A DNA stretch of 64,000 nucleotides from Pseudoips prasinana (lineage: Eukaryota; Arthropoda; Insecta; Lepidoptera; Nolidae): NCBI GenBank assembly GCA_951640165.1, contig OX621246.1, forward strand, positions 34,614,501-34,678,500, in the 5' to 3' direction. A program made the position numbers and the translations under genes. Shown in pieces: positions 10,440-20,639 of this stretch. Every line of letters begins with the position of its first letter. Positions within the stretch are counted from its first letter, which is position 1. The notes under the pieces are model-generated. The model worked only from the letters and a program-made list of their open reading frames with translations, was not told the DNA's origin and searched no databases.

Positions 10440-10616
10440 GGTCTCTGCACACAGCGGGCGCGGCGCGGCGGGACGGGACGGCGACGCGACACTGAGGAGT
10501 TGTAATGTACTAGATATTACGGACGACGCCACACAGAGCCGTCGCGTCGAGCGGGACGGCTCTGTGTCGCGTCGCCGTCCCGTCCCGCCGCGCCGCGCCC
10601 GCTGTGTGCAGAGACC
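10440..10616. mobile_element. GC-rich palindromic MITE with perfect 53-bp arms
   Basis: Arms 10440-10492 and 10564-10616 are exact reverse complements over 53 bp, starting GGTCTCTGCACACAGCGGGC. The 71-bp centre holds a second inverted pair around ACAGAGCCGTC. TTAA stands outside both ends, with one extra A on the left, so TTAA is a candidate TSD. GC content is far above the surroundings. No coding capacity. A piggyBac or Kolobok-type mover would fit TTAA, but that is inference. Confidence 0.8.
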
Positions 10617-11126
10617 TTAAGTTCTCGTTTGTGACGTTTCAATATCGCGCAAGTGAAATCCTATGTCGTTCCCGTTGCGGCAAATGGTATTTCTGTATGT
10701 TTCTTTACTCATAGAGTGAGAAAAATTTTTTTTTTGACGTTAAGCACATCGGATGTAATGTTTTTATGAATGAAAACGAACGAGATCTGATTGGTCTCGT
10801 TGCGACCAAATCGGTGCGAATCTTAACAAGAAAATAATTAGTGCCGTGTCAACTGTCGATATGTGCATTTCAATTACGCTATAATCAGGATGGATAATAT
10901 GACGTATCGCAATCGCTGTCGAATAATTTTGGAACTTTCCTTTAGTTCTTCCAAAGAACCTGACGTGGAAAATGAAAATAATCGGTCTCCAAAATCTTCA
11001 TTTCTGTGCCGAAAAATGTTCCTGGAATGCGCAGTCAAAATATTTGTTTTAGCCTGAGTACTGGACATTCTTACCATGCATTTACTAATCATCACATTAT
11101 GTATAATATATATTGGTATAGCAAAT
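10617..11126. other. Unassigned stretch
   Basis: No gene I can defend. A short plus-strand frame from 10863 or 10890 (start MDNMTYRNRC) resembles nothing I can name with confidence. Confidence 0.35.
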
Positions 11127-11285
11127 ACATGCTCGCCGGTTTAGTACCCTAAACCGGCGAGCATGTATGAAGAATATAATGACAGTAATCGAGGCAAAAG
11201 ACGTGTGCAAAGATCATGACAAATGGAAATCCGTTGTCTCTGCCTACCCCTCTGGGAAACAGGCGTGAGTCTATGTATGTAAGTA
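11127..11285 (+). mobile_element. LINE 3' tail with inverted 18-bp start
   Basis: 11145-11285 carries a LINE 3' end: GAGGCAAAAGACGTGTGCAA, CTGCCTACCCCTCTGGGAAA, CAGGCGTGAGTCTATGTATG. The same end occurs on the minus strand at 33412 and 15690. Its first 18 bp are repeated inverted just before it (arms TACATGCTCGCCGGTTTA at 11128-11145 and its complement ending 11168), giving a tight hairpin. Confidence 0.65.
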
Positions 11286-11344
11286 TATTGGTATATATTA
11301 GTATATTATAATATAGGTATTGTGTATTTTATGTAATTGTATGA

Positions 11345-11517
11345 AGTATCTATATTTTTACTCTACTCTCAGTTTTATTCTTTAAGCTCATAGTGCACCA
11401 CCATGTAATCTCTGCATCACCCCAAGGTTGACTTGCAGAGAATGCCTTCGACATAAGTCCGCCTTTGTACATTGTTTGTACATTGTTGTGCATAAAGTTT
11501 AAAATAAATAAATAATG
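11345..11517 (+). mobile_element. LINE 3' UTR tail
   Basis: Phrases AGGTTGACTTGCAGAGAATG, CATAAGTCCGCC and TTGTGCATAAAGTTTAAAAT followed by AAATAAATAAAT form a typical lepidopteran LINE 3' end (CR1/Jockey group). No ORF remains. Confidence 0.65.
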
Positions 11518-11644
11518 TATAATGCCCGCATTAATCACCTGGTCCATAACACATATGCAACCAATCCTAAAAGGTAATTTAAATAAAGTTATCTGATCAT
11601 GATAGAATTATGTCTATCAGTATGTGATATAATTCTAAATATAT

Positions 11645-11865
11645 ACATCATCATGTCAAGGCAATGTTTTCCAGTGCCGGACAAAGGCGTCCCCAAAATA
11701 TTTCCACAATGGAGGTCATCATTTTAAGGGATATACCTTAATCACCACGCTTGGCAGACGGATCGGGGATATGATGGTCATAGTACACAGTGAGATATTC
11801 CCTCGGGCGACTTCTACGCCCCCCCTCCTCACCCCAACGGGATAAAATGGTGATGATATTCTTTG
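11645..11865 (-). mobile_element. Mini-RTE
   Basis: On the minus strand, a leader part (CCCGAGGGAATATCT-like, GTCTGCCAAGCGTGG, then CCCTTAAAATGATGACC) is followed directly by a tail (GACGCCTTTGTCCGGCACTGG, then ATGATGATG). The RTE coding region is absent. It shares the linker CCATTGTGGAAATATTTTGG with the copy at 55405. Confidence 0.75.
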
Positions 11866-11869
11866 CCGT

Positions 11870-11957
11870 CATCCACACCCAATACATACATATTGTAGAT
11901 AAATTACTCGCAGAAACGGAACAAATAATCGCTTTCATCACACAAAGTATTGTCCTG
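11870..11957 (-). mobile_element. SINE-C fragment
   Basis: Minus-strand body of SINE-C (GTGTGATGAAAGCGATTATT, GTTCCGTTTC, GGGTGTGGATGAC). The tRNA head is lost where the 5S-type SINE fragment joins. Confidence 0.5.
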
Positions 11958-11960
11958 TTC

Positions 11961-12060
11961 TCAAGAACAGTCCATAAGTCATGTCAGAGGCCTACTGGGG
12001 GCTTAAACAACTCCTACTCTAGAGTAACCACTGCCTCTACTACGAAAGAAAAGAGAAAGT
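11961..12060 (+). mobile_element. 5S-SINE, 3' part
   Basis: Matches the body of the 5S-derived SINE at 40105-40205 (AAGTCATGTCAGAGGCCTAC, TTAAACAACTC, AGTAACCACTGCC). The 5S-like head is missing. Confidence 0.65.
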
Positions 12061-12087
12061 CCAAACTTAAACGGGAAGTGATTTTAT

Positions 12088-12334
12088 AATATCTGGGGAC
12101 AATGTCACACAGATCAACCTAGCCCCAAACTAAGCAAAGCTTGTACTATGGGTACCAGGCGACGATATACATACTTATATAGATATATAAATACTTAGAA
12201 AATATCCATGACTCAGAAACAAATGTTCATGCTCATCACACAAATATTTACACTTACCGGGATTCGAACCCAGGACCACCAGCTTCGTAGGCAGGAGCAC
12301 TACCAACTAGGCTATGGTGACCGTCAAATATATC
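12088..12334 (-). mobile_element. SINE-A copy
   Basis: Full-length minus-strand copy: A box ATAGCCTAGTTGGTAGTG, B box GGGTTCGAATCCC, complete body. Very similar to the other SINE-A copies. Confidence 0.88.
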
Positions 12335-12724
12335 AGATCAATTATATCAGAGCATATATGGCCATTTATCTTGTTTTAACACAAACCTGAAATATTTTAA
12401 GCGTTATTGTAACAAAAATACCACAATGCATTTCAGGCTGCGCTTAAATCCGTGGATTTTCAACAAACGATAGTTTTGATTGCGCATACAAACGCCGGTG
12501 CGCCGCAAACAATAATACCGGTCCGTGTATCCGCAGACCAAGCAATTTATCCGAGCCATGCTGCGGTCTCTATAGGATATTGAAAAATTGTTGCACATTT
12601 GTGAATTGCAGACCAGATAGGTTATAGACGTCGATTTATAAAGGCCGCTTTTATGCACTCAAAATCATGATTTCAGAGTATAGTATGAAACCCTTTCAAA
12701 ACAGTTTTGGAAAGGGTTGGTTAT
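12335..12724. other. Unassigned stretch
   Basis: No supported gene or repeat. Mixed composition, no inverted repeats noted. Confidence 0.4.
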
Positions 12725-13275
12725 GTTTTTTTATGCAAAATGGGTTGGCGCTTGACTACGATCTCATCTGATGTTAAGTGAAGATGTGGTCGAAGGTGGA
12801 CCGCGCGTACCTATAAGATGCCTGTTCACTCTAACCTTAAATAAACCAAAGTAATATGAGTATGGAAATACGTCGTTTGGGAGGTTGTTCCAGACGAAGC
12901 AAAACGCTTCGTACGGCATAATGGGATGTCAACAACATAGCGGTGGAGAGCCTCCCGACGCCCTGTAGGCCGATACTTACTACTTACTTATCGTGTGGGC
13001 AGTGGTTACCCTAGTGTCAGAGTTGTTCAAGCCGCCCATTAGGCCTCTGACATGGCTTAACGACTGTTGCCTAGTGGCTACAACGGGGACCGACAGCTTA
13101 ACGTGCCCTCCGAAGCACGGAGACGCTCAGAAACTTAACCCCTTTGGCGGTCACCCATCTATGGACTGACCGCGAGCCTAGTTGCTTGACCTCACCAATC
13201 ACTTACGGACTGGTGAGAGCATCTAGATATGAGCGCATCTCAAGTAGGTAGGCCGATGAAAAAAGGGAAATGGAG
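12725..13275 (-). pseudogene. Jockey-like LINE C-terminal remnant, split by 5S-SINE
   Basis: Read on the minus strand, 13275-13248 and 12974-12725 join across the 5S-SINE. They align with the remnant at 39648-39925, where the protein reads REALHRYVVDIPLCHTKR and later LWNNLVFPDSYNMGLFK. That motif is the end of a Jockey-type LINE ORF2. Frameshifts are present and the RT is missing. The 3' side ends in GATGTTAAG-type sequence and a T-run. Confidence 0.7.
12975..13247 (-). mobile_element. 5S-rRNA-derived SINE with 10-bp TSD
   Basis: GTAGGCCGAT occurs at 12965-12974 and again at 13248-13257, a clear TSD inside the LINE remnant. On the minus strand the head contains TTAAGCAACTAGGCTCGCGG and CCATAGATGGGTGACCGCC, matching the internal promoter region of 5S rRNA in spacing (compare TTAAGC...CGGTTAGTAC.TAGATGGG.GACCGC in 5S). 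The body follows, with GGGCACGTTAAGCTG and CATGTCAGAGGCCTA. Confidence 0.85.
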
Positions 13276-13814
13276 GGATAAGTTCATGGAGGTCTTGTGC
13301 AAGTAATGTTCTTGGTGTTCATATGCTACGGTTATTGCTTTCCATAAGGCAGGCCGTATGTAGTATTTTGCTGACCTGTACCTCCAGAAGTAGAAGGTCT
13401 TATAGAATACATGACATTGTCACAGAAGTGTCCGGAAATTATCGAGGAGGGGAGATAGGTCGGAACCGTGTAACTGTCTGACTGATATTGCAAGCATCCA
13501 TTGACTATGGAAACATTTAACAGGCTTTTCTTCCTTTTATGAAGCAATAAAAGTCCGACTGATAGTTAGCGGTTTGTTGAATAGAAAATGTACTTACATC
13601 TTTCCCAGAGGTTCGTATGTAATAGTTGCTTAAAGCGCTTAATATGTCATTGTCTCTGACTTGGTTTTATAACTATTTTACCGTCTTATAGCACAGAAAC
13701 GAAACGCTCTGTTCTGAGTTATTCGTGTTAATGTTAAACCCTTACAACATAAAGAAGTGGGAAATAGGTAAAGAGTAAAAAACGAATTATACAATTATTT
13801 GCTCACAGCCAGCC
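13276..13814. other. Unassigned stretch
   Basis: May include more of the decayed LINE at its left edge. No supported gene. Confidence 0.35.
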
Positions 13815-13985
13815 CTCACGGTCCGAGAGATCGGCAAGGTTAAGCACCTATGCACGTGGTCAATCTATAGAGGGATGGCCGCCATGATGGTTTAATTTAT
13901 GAGCGCCGCCGTCCTTCGGAGGGCACGTTAAGTCCCAGTTGTAGATATAAGAGAACAGTCAATAATGCATGTCAGAGGCCGAAGA
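13815..13985 (+). mobile_element. Divergent 5S-SINE
   Basis: Head GATCGGCAAGGTTAAGCACC and a degenerate CTATAGAGGGATGGCCGCC, then GGGCACGTTAAGTCC and CATGTCAGAGGCC. Older and shorter than the copies at 12975, 39945 and 47316. Confidence 0.7.
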
Positions 13986-14304
13986 AGAGAGAGAACGGAT
14001 TTAAAAACTTTGGCAAGGGTAACCCATATGAAGAAAACACAAAATTATTTCTCTGTTAAACAATATACTAGCACGCTAACTTAAATCTATACATCCGTTT
14101 TTCAATTTATAATATAAATATTAACCTTTGATATATCATATCTAATTTACGTAAGTCTTATGGTTAACAGGTCTATAAAGCCTGAAACAAAATGCATTGA
14201 ATACCTTAAATAAGCGCGCGTCAGCTGCAATCATCGAATCGATACCGTTCAAGAGCTTGCATTTAAGATACTATATTATTACAATATCTCACTAGGCGTA
14301 AAGC
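13986..14304. other. Unassigned stretch
   Basis: AT-rich, nothing recognised. Confidence 0.4.
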
Positions 14305-14460
14305 CTGGGGCTCTCACCGAACCGTAAGCGATCACCAAAGTTAAGGACGTTAAGCATAGCATAGTTATTAACAAGTTAGGCAAAGCAAGCAAAGTTAACA
14401 AGTTAAAAAACTTTGGTCTCTACAAAAGTGGCTTAATTTCTGAAGGTCTCAGTGCTTCGG
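14305..14460 (+). mobile_element. Decayed 5S-SINE head
   Basis: GGGGCTCTCACCGAACCGTA, GCGATCACCAAAGTTAAGG, then GTGGCTTAATTTCTGA and GTCTCAGTGCTTCGG. The middle has been replaced by short AAGTTA repeats. Weak assignment. Confidence 0.45.
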
Positions 14461-14699
14461 TCTCGGATTTCAATGTTGTAATCATTACACAACTGATATT
14501 AACAAGTTTCAGAAATCTTAAAAATGAATTGCAGTAATTTGAGTGTGGGGGGAATCGATCCCGTTGTTATCTCTGCCACCGCACTGTGGTGTTTACATTC
14601 GAATCTACGCAATCCATTCGATGCTCCATTAACTTAACACAATGAATATCCTTAACGCCATCATACCAAAACTTACACGGCTAACACGGCTAGTATGCC

Positions 14700-14957
14700 A
14701 ATAATAATAATGAGTTTTTCAATAATTATCTAAATGTTAGGCTTTATAATTCTCCCTTTTGTAAATTCGATTTTATAAGTTACTTATTTTTTACTTTTTT
14801 TGGTTAAGTGTATGTATGTACTAACTGGTAATATTTTTCTTGTCCATATTTTTAACTAGATGTTTAAAAGTGAAGACCTGTAATTGGCTATGTGTTGCTT
14901 ATTACCTCTATTTATTTTGTATTTGTTGCTGTTGGTTTTCCAAATAAATAAATAATT
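14700..14957 (+). mobile_element. LINE 3' UTR tail
   Basis: AT-rich 3' UTR with GTAATTGGCTATGTGTTGC and a terminal CAAATAAATAAATAA. No ORF. Confidence 0.45.
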
Positions 14958-15392
14958 AGATAACACCATTGCTGCCATCTGTTGGCATTTATTTTAACGA
15001 TGTCTGAATACTAGTTACGGTTAAACATGTTTAAAACTCAAAAAAAAAAAAACTGTCTATCCGCCATGCCAGATACCTGCTGCGCAGCTTGATCTGGTCA
15101 GACAGTAGGAGATCTACAGTCCACACGACAAAAATATAAATCACCTGATTTATTTACGCATGTCTTATGGTTCACTAGTCTGTAGTGTCCTGAAATGAAT
15201 GAATATAAAAAAACTTCTTAGCCTGAGAAAGAAATGAAAGAAATATAGGTAAGTAAAATCGGAAGCGATATCTTCCAGGCAACCGTAAAATGGGCTATAA
15301 ACATGTGGAAACGAAAGCAGTTGATTATATGGTGGTTATCCTGCAGTTGCAGCAAATACCTACAATGGCAGTACAATACTTGATTCGATCAT
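14958..15392. other. Unassigned stretch
   Basis: A short A-run near 15040 may end a retro-insert. No gene supported. Confidence 0.35.
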
Positions 15393-15461
15393 CGTGAAAT
15401 ATAGACATACCGCAACAAAATATTAGGTACAATATTTTTTGCGGCATGTCTATAGTTCACG
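15393..15461. repeat. Small imperfect palindrome
   Basis: Arms around TATAGACATACCGCAACAAA and its complement, extended outward by CGTGAA/TTCACG, with AGGTAC at the centre. Just downstream, ATATCGCTC recurs three times (15464-15515). Probably a tiny MITE or foldback. Confidence 0.5.
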
Positions 15462-15689
15462 CAAATATCGCTCACTGAAACAATTCAAATCGAATATCGC
15501 TCGCTGCAACTATCGCTCTGGTTCAAAAAGCTGCGTTTGATTCGACGCTATGTGCAAGTGCAAACTAACATAGTTTTGTATTTTTTTTTTACTTTCGCCT
15601 GATTGATCCGTTGTGTTACCTATGAAACACTGTGTTCAATATGATTGACGGGGCAACACGTAGACTAAAGCATAAAGAAAATTAGTAAT

Positions 15690-16135
15690 ACATACACATA
15701 TAGACTCACGTCTGTTTCCCAGAGGGGTAGGCAGAGACAACAGACATTCATTTGTTCACCATCCTTGCACACCTCTTTCATTAATTATATTCTTCTTACA
15801 TGATCGCCGGTTTAGGGTACTTCTGGCCTGACCATTCTTGAGAACGTCTCCGATTTGATCATAGATCATGTTCTACGAGGTCTTTCCCATCCGGTTGTAA
15901 CATTCACACAGACCAGGTATACTTTTATCAATCTTCTTTCATTCATCCTTTCTAAATGGCCAAACCATTTCAGCATACCTTTTTCTATCTTCGTGACTAG
16001 ATCCTCTTTCACAGCACAACGCTCTCTTACATATATATATTTCGAATTCTGTCTCTCAAAGTCACACCCACATACTTCGCCTGATAGTAATACATCGCCT
16101 GAGGAAAATTGAGCTTTATATGTTGAGGTCAACAT
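15690..16135 (-). pseudogene. LINE ORF2 3' remnant
   Basis: The minus-strand frame 16135-15866 contains RCAVKEDLVTKIEKGMLKWF followed by GHLERMNERRL, a C-terminal signature shared by a group of non-LTR elements abundant in insects. Downstream (15865-15690) is a 3' end with CTGCCTACCCCTCTGGGAAA and CGTGAGTCTATATGTG. 5'-truncated and frameshifted after the motif, so not functional. The same 3' end occurs at 11145 and 33412. Confidence 0.7.
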
Positions 16136-16149
16136 TCAAGTTTCAGACT

Positions 16150-16262
16150 ACGATCAAGATAAAATTGCTTCTTATAAAAATTGTGTAGCAGGGCTTACTA
16201 CAAAACTTCTGGGTATTTGAGTGCCAAAACAGCTTGGGATTGAGTCGCTCCAATTTAAAACA
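16150..16262 (+). mobile_element. LINE tail fragment
   Basis: Shares AAAATTGTGTAGCAGGGCTTA and CAGCTTGGGATTGAGT with the LINE remnant at 10196-10370. Encodes only a scrap (KNCVAGLT). Confidence 0.5.
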
Positions 16263-16930
16263 TTTAAATTACATCAAATTATGTTACGAAATAAATATTT
16301 AAAAAAAGTATTCTTAGTGGATTTTCTGGCAGTGTTTCTCAGTAGCTGCCATGTCAGTAGGGTTTAATTCTAAATTTTCAAAGTATCAAAACAAAAACGC
16401 AAAATCGTGGAACATGCAAGGGAGTTAGTCAGAGATACTCCTCATCATAAAGTATCAAAATTTTGCGTTTGTTCGTCAACTCGTCGGCCACCTTGTATAT
16501 GACTTTAACTTCAACAGACTTTGTTGATTTACTATGTATTGTTAAATTTAGTTTGTGTTGAGAGCAATTAATGTAATTTATATTAGCCACTGAATAACAT
16601 AGAGATATAGAGAGGTTTCAGTATATTTTATTCTAAACGTGTCCCGATAATAATTCTAAACATACACTTTGAGCAAATCGTGTTATTTCGTGTCACGTGT
16701 GAAAGATCCTGCTATACAACTCGGTCGTAAGAACAAGGAAGCAAAGAGTAAAGAGAATTTTAAGTTGATATGAACGTTTTGTGAAAGGAACACAAAGGCC
16801 GCGGAGTGCGCACGCTCCGAACAAATGCACCAATTAAAACATTTGAAGACTCTCCAGTTACAGGTTTGAAAATTGTTTGTTGTTATGAAATACTTACTGT
16901 GGTATGTATGTATATATGTCAATTCTAATG
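16263..16930. other. Unassigned stretch
   Basis: No supported gene or repeat family. Confidence 0.4.
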
Positions 16931-17069
16931 TACAGACGCCTGCACATCCAGCTACCACAATCTGTCAAATTTCTTTCATAGATTTTCAACTTTATCACAA
17001 AAGCATAAGGTTTACTTTCAAGTGGGGAAATTTGACAGATTGTGGTAGCTTGATGTGCTGGCGTCTTTA
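16931..17069. mobile_element. MITE-P1 copy
   Basis: Inverted ends built on CAGACGCCNGCACATC(C/A)AGCTACC, then AATCTGTCAAATTTC, about 45 bp per arm. TA flanks both ends of the CAGACGCC..GGCGTCTT core. Copies at 29894 and 34850. No coding capacity; Tc1/mariner-type mobilisation is inferred from TA. Confidence 0.8.
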
Positions 17070-17129
17070 GGTGCATGTATGTTCATACCTTGGTTTTCTA
17101 ATTTTAATAAAAAAAAACTCTTGGGTAGA

Positions 17130-17310
17130 GAGTACAGCATGGGGCCCTTCAAAAAGGGAGTTGTAAGGTTTCTAAAGGGTCTCCAACGTGCTAATGATGC
17201 CCCTGGTGTTGCAAGCGTTCATAGGCCACGGTGACCACTTACCATCAGGGGACCGTATGCTTGTCTGCCAACTAAGTTGTATAAAATAAGAATTAGAATA
17301 AAAAAAAGTG
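17130..17310 (+). mobile_element. rep-Z (LINE/SINE-like 3' end)
   Basis: Ends with GTGACCACTTACCATCAGG, GCTTGTCTGCC and an A-rich tail, preceded by GCCCCTGGTGTTGCAAGCG. It is the 3' half of the family at 20935 and 54958. Confidence 0.6.
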
Positions 17311-17365
17311 TCTGAGAGGCGTGCCGCTTGTTCGATTGTGAATCATAGGGCGCAATCTTAAATTG

Positions 17366-17530
17366 ACTGCACGTGTGGCGCAGCGGTTTGACGGTTCGAG
17401 TCTATTTGTGTGACCCATAAATAGTTGCTCTGACTCTGGATGTTATTTGTGTGCGTCTATTATATGTCTGTAAAAAACCCCACGACACAGGGATTAGATT
17501 CCCTAGTACGAGCGATGTATAAAAAAAAAC
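17366..17530 (+). mobile_element. SINE-B copy with internal deletion
   Basis: Head ACTGCACGTGTGGCGCAGCG followed after a 40-bp deletion by GGTTCGAGTCTATTTGTGTG, then body and tail. The deletion removes most of the space between A and B boxes. Confidence 0.8.
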
Positions 17531-17994
17531 TTCGATGCGAATGAAAACTAATAGGTCATAGTCATGTGGGTCTGTGCCCCTGTGTTAAGTCATAAACTTT
17601 ATAAACCTACCTCGCATGTCAACTATATATAATTTACATTATTGATCAACGCGATAGTACCAGATTCTTCATAAAATCATAATGTTACGTCGTGTCCAGC
17701 GGCGAATGTCTCTCTGATATTATCGTCACTTCATACCTTTTTATATTCCGTCGCCGCAACGGTAATAACATTGTCAACGTACGGACATTTTCGGCTATTA
17801 AAAGGGTGCCCATTTTCTACGCCATAAGTGGGACAGTGAATTTTTGAATCCTCAAAATAAGCGTGATATTCTTAAAGGTAATTTTATTAGTGTGGGCTAT
17901 CGAAGTGTCTACCAGTGCAAGAGATTCTATAATAATTGTTTTTTTTTAATGTGGGCATGCGGCTGTAGGACTGTTCGGTACAGTAATCCTTGTG
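17531..17994. other. Unassigned stretch
   Basis: Nothing recognised. Moderate CpG content near 17690-17760. Confidence 0.4.
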
Positions 17995-18255
17995 CAGTAA
18001 TAATATTTTAGGTCATTATTCACACACGTTCATCTGATCCCAATCTAAGCAGAGCTTGTACTATGGAAACTAGGTAACTGATATACTACATATACCACTT
18101 TTCTTTTATAAATACATACTTATAATATAGATAATTACACCCAGACTCAGGACAAACAGACATGTTCATGCACACAAATATCTGTCCTGGGTGGGAATCC
18201 AACCCACGACCTACGGCGTGCAAAGCAAGCTTTTACCAATCACACCACAGGGCCT
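17995..18255 (-). mobile_element. SINE-C copy
   Basis: On the minus strand: tRNA-like head (CTGTGGTGTGATTGGTAAAA), B box GTGGGTTGGATTCCC, CAGGACAGATATTTGTGTGC, GTCTGGGTGTAATTATC, and 3' end AGATTGGGATCAGATG. Full length but diverged. Confidence 0.75.
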
Positions 18256-18279
18256 TGTATATGATTTCAAACAAAATCG

Positions 18280-18350
18280 AAAAATATGACGATTCCACAT
18301 AAATGTAAAATTTTTACGGAATAAAGTTACTTTGACTTGACTTTGACTTT
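18280..18350 (+). mobile_element. LINE 3' tail (TTTGAC)n
   Basis: ACGGAATAAAGTTACTTTGA followed by CTTGACTTTGACTTTG is a polyadenylation-like signal with a short tandem tail, as at some LINE ends. Confidence 0.45.
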
Positions 18351-18554
18351 GAAATAACAATTAAGTTTCCATGCGTTCAGTGTTAAAGTAGAAATGTAGA
18401 ATGCTCGTTTGCTCGAATCTCGATACTTTCTTCGAGAACGAAGAGTAATAAATAGATAGATGAGAGAAAGAGAGAAAATTAGATACAAAGTAATATGTTT
18501 ACATTTATTCATGTTTTTATTCTTTTCTACTTTTGCATTTGTTGCACACCTACT

Positions 18555-18720
18555 ATTTTAAATAATTACAGCTCCTATCCATCCTAAGGTTGTTTGGAAG
18601 AAATCGCTTAATGGGATAAGACCGCCCATTGTACATGATTGTGTTATTAGTGTCCTATGAATTTTTCGTGTTTGAGTGTGTACAGCAAAGAGTATTATAT
18701 TCTTTTCTATGCTACCCGAA
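18555..18720 (+). mobile_element. LINE 3' UTR
   Basis: GGTTGTTTGGAAGAAATCGC, GGGATAAGACCGCCCATTGT and GTACAGCAAAGAGTATTAT match the 3' UTR on the minus strand at 57440-57560 and 47600-47680. Confidence 0.6.
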
Positions 18721-18939
18721 AACAGGACAGTTCCGTTCAAAACAGAACCCAATGGTTACCTTAGTTATAACAGCTTTAGCTGTACAATGTGCGTAATGGC
18801 GGAATATTAACGCGTTGAATGCACTTTAATCATAACTGTGTTACTAATTATGGGGTTACGTTTGCTGTTGTGATAAATGTCTGAAAACACGATTAAATTG
18901 CCCTCGTTTTTATTAACATTACGTTTACAGTTAGCATAT

Positions 18940-19220
18940 GAGGATGCCAACTCCCCTCGGGGCTGCGGCGGCAGTGTGAGAAGTGACCTCTACTGCCGCC
19001 ACGTGCAAGCAGCTCTGGGTAAATAGCGATCTGTTTGTGGGGCATTCGCTGTGCCCGACTGGCAGAGGTCGGCAATTCGGGAGGACAAAGAGCCTTCCCA
19101 GGGTATGTATCCCCACCACCTGGGACATAGCGCAAAATGGACTAGAGCGGCATATACGCGTTCCCGGGGCTCCCCATTGGAAGAAATCCATGGCAGGTTG
19201 AGGCTTACACTTGTTCACTG
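18940..19220. other. GC-rich block, family unknown
   Basis: Stands out in GC from its surroundings. Short frames exist on both strands but they overlap one another and show no domain. It could be a decayed TE coding fragment. Confidence 0.3.
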
Positions 19221-19454
19221 GACGAAAAACGTGAGAGGGGATCTCAGGCTGTTTTACAAATTACCACACAACTACTATTAAGTAAGTAATCTCGGCTAGA
19301 GGGCACTGCCATGTGTGACAGTTGCAAAAAATATTGCTAAAAACCACCTCTCACATGCATGACAACTTTCTTTCTATTTCTCTTTCTCTCTCTCGAGTGC
19401 CATTTGCACAAAACTTATCAAAACACCACCCCTTAGATGCATCGTAATTTTAAA

Positions 19455-19560
19455 GTGTTAGAGTTGTTTGAGCCGCTCAGTAGGCCTCTGACATGGCTTA
19501 ACAACTGCTGCCTAGTGGCTACAACCTCCACCTACAAACTAACGTGCCCTCCCTAATAAT
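19455..19560 (-). mobile_element. 5S-SINE, 3' half
   Basis: Minus-strand match to the SINE body (GGGCACGTTAG, GCCACTAGGCAGCAG, CATGTCAGAGGCCTACTGAG). The head is missing. Confidence 0.65.
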
Positions 19561-19642
19561 GTTATTATATAATATTAAGCTGCCTACTTGGTTTAGCTGA
19601 AGCGTGTTCTACCGTAGATAATATAAAGGATTTAAGGGTGAA

Positions 19643-20235
19643 AACCGGCCAAGTGCGAGTCGAACTCGCGCACGAAGGGTTCCGTACCATCTATATAGGA
19701 AAGTCAAAACTGTACATTAAATATTTTTTTAAAAGGATACTTGGGGCGTGATCTACAATCGTTATCAAAGCCAAAAATATAGTTTTTAGAATTTTTGTCT
19801 GTGTGTCTGTTTATCTATATGTATGTCCGGGGTAAACTCAGAAAGTACTGCATGGATTTACTTCAAATTTTGCATGAATATTACTAATAGGTCGGGTCAA
19901 CATATAGGCTACATATTATCACGCTATCACCTACGGGGGAGGAGCTGTAATAATTTATAAAACTTAACGCGGGTAAAACCGCGGGGCACAGCTAGTTATC
20001 TATAAAAACGAGCAAAAAATTCACGTTTGTTGTATGAGAGCCCCCTTAAATATTTATTTTATTTTATTTTTCAGTTGTTGTTGTTATAGCGGCAACAGAA
20101 ATACATCGTCTGTGAAAATTTCAACTGTCTTACTATCACGGTTCATGAGATACAGCCTGATGACGGACAGACAGACAGCAAAGTCTTAGTAATAGGGTCC
20201 CGTTTTACCCTTTGGGTATGCAACCCTAAAAAGCA
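19643..20235 (+). repeat. rep-W copy split by Helitron-like element
   Basis: Left part 19643-19689 has GGCCAAGTGCGAGTCGAACT and CGAAGGGTTCCGTACCA. Right part 19996-20235 has TATCTATAAAAACGAGCAAA, CATGAGATACAGCCTGATGA, CAGACAGACAGCAAAGTCTT and CCGTTTTACCCTTTGGGTA. Removing the insert restores GTACCATTATCTATAAAA. Confidence 0.85.
19690..19995 (+). mobile_element. Helitron-like non-autonomous element inside rep-W
   Basis: Starts TCTATATAGG after an A and ends CCGCGGGGCACAGCTAG before a T. The terminal hairpin region is CGCGGGTAAAACCGCGGGG. Interior matches the complement of 32453-32775. The exact A/T insertion point is visible because the host repeat is known. Confidence 0.87.
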
Positions 20236-20639
20236 ACGCAGCTCTTAGTTTCCCGCCTTCACCACTCAAACCTACAAAATAATTCACAATAAAGCTTTTC
20301 CGAAACAAAACGAACCCAAAAGTTCCACCCATTCGGCTCCAATCAGGCAGCGGATCCAATCCACGTACGAATGGAAACAAAAAAGTATCAAATGCAGCCG
20401 TGTGGAAGGATTCCAGGCTTCAAAATCAGAGCTAGTGCCTCAAAAGTGCCGTTATCAATGGAAAAGGGATAGACAACAGATGTGATAGCATATATTTTGA
20501 TCGAATCACTGCTATTTGAAAGCCAATGATGTTACAAAAACAGTTTGAAAAGGGTTTGATAAAAAAATCCACCGCGCGGTGTTTTTGATACTCAAAGTAT
20601 TAAAAAACACCACGCAAATGACTCAATAAGAAGAAGATA

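Noticed and set aside
10175..10492. Minus-strand frame of 105 codons
   Set aside because: It runs through the GC palindrome and antisense to a LINE remnant; Arg/Pro-rich start is only the palindrome translated.
18893..19281. Cluster of overlapping frames on both strands
   Set aside because: A GC-rich block keeps stop codons rare in several frames at once; no single frame shows protein features.
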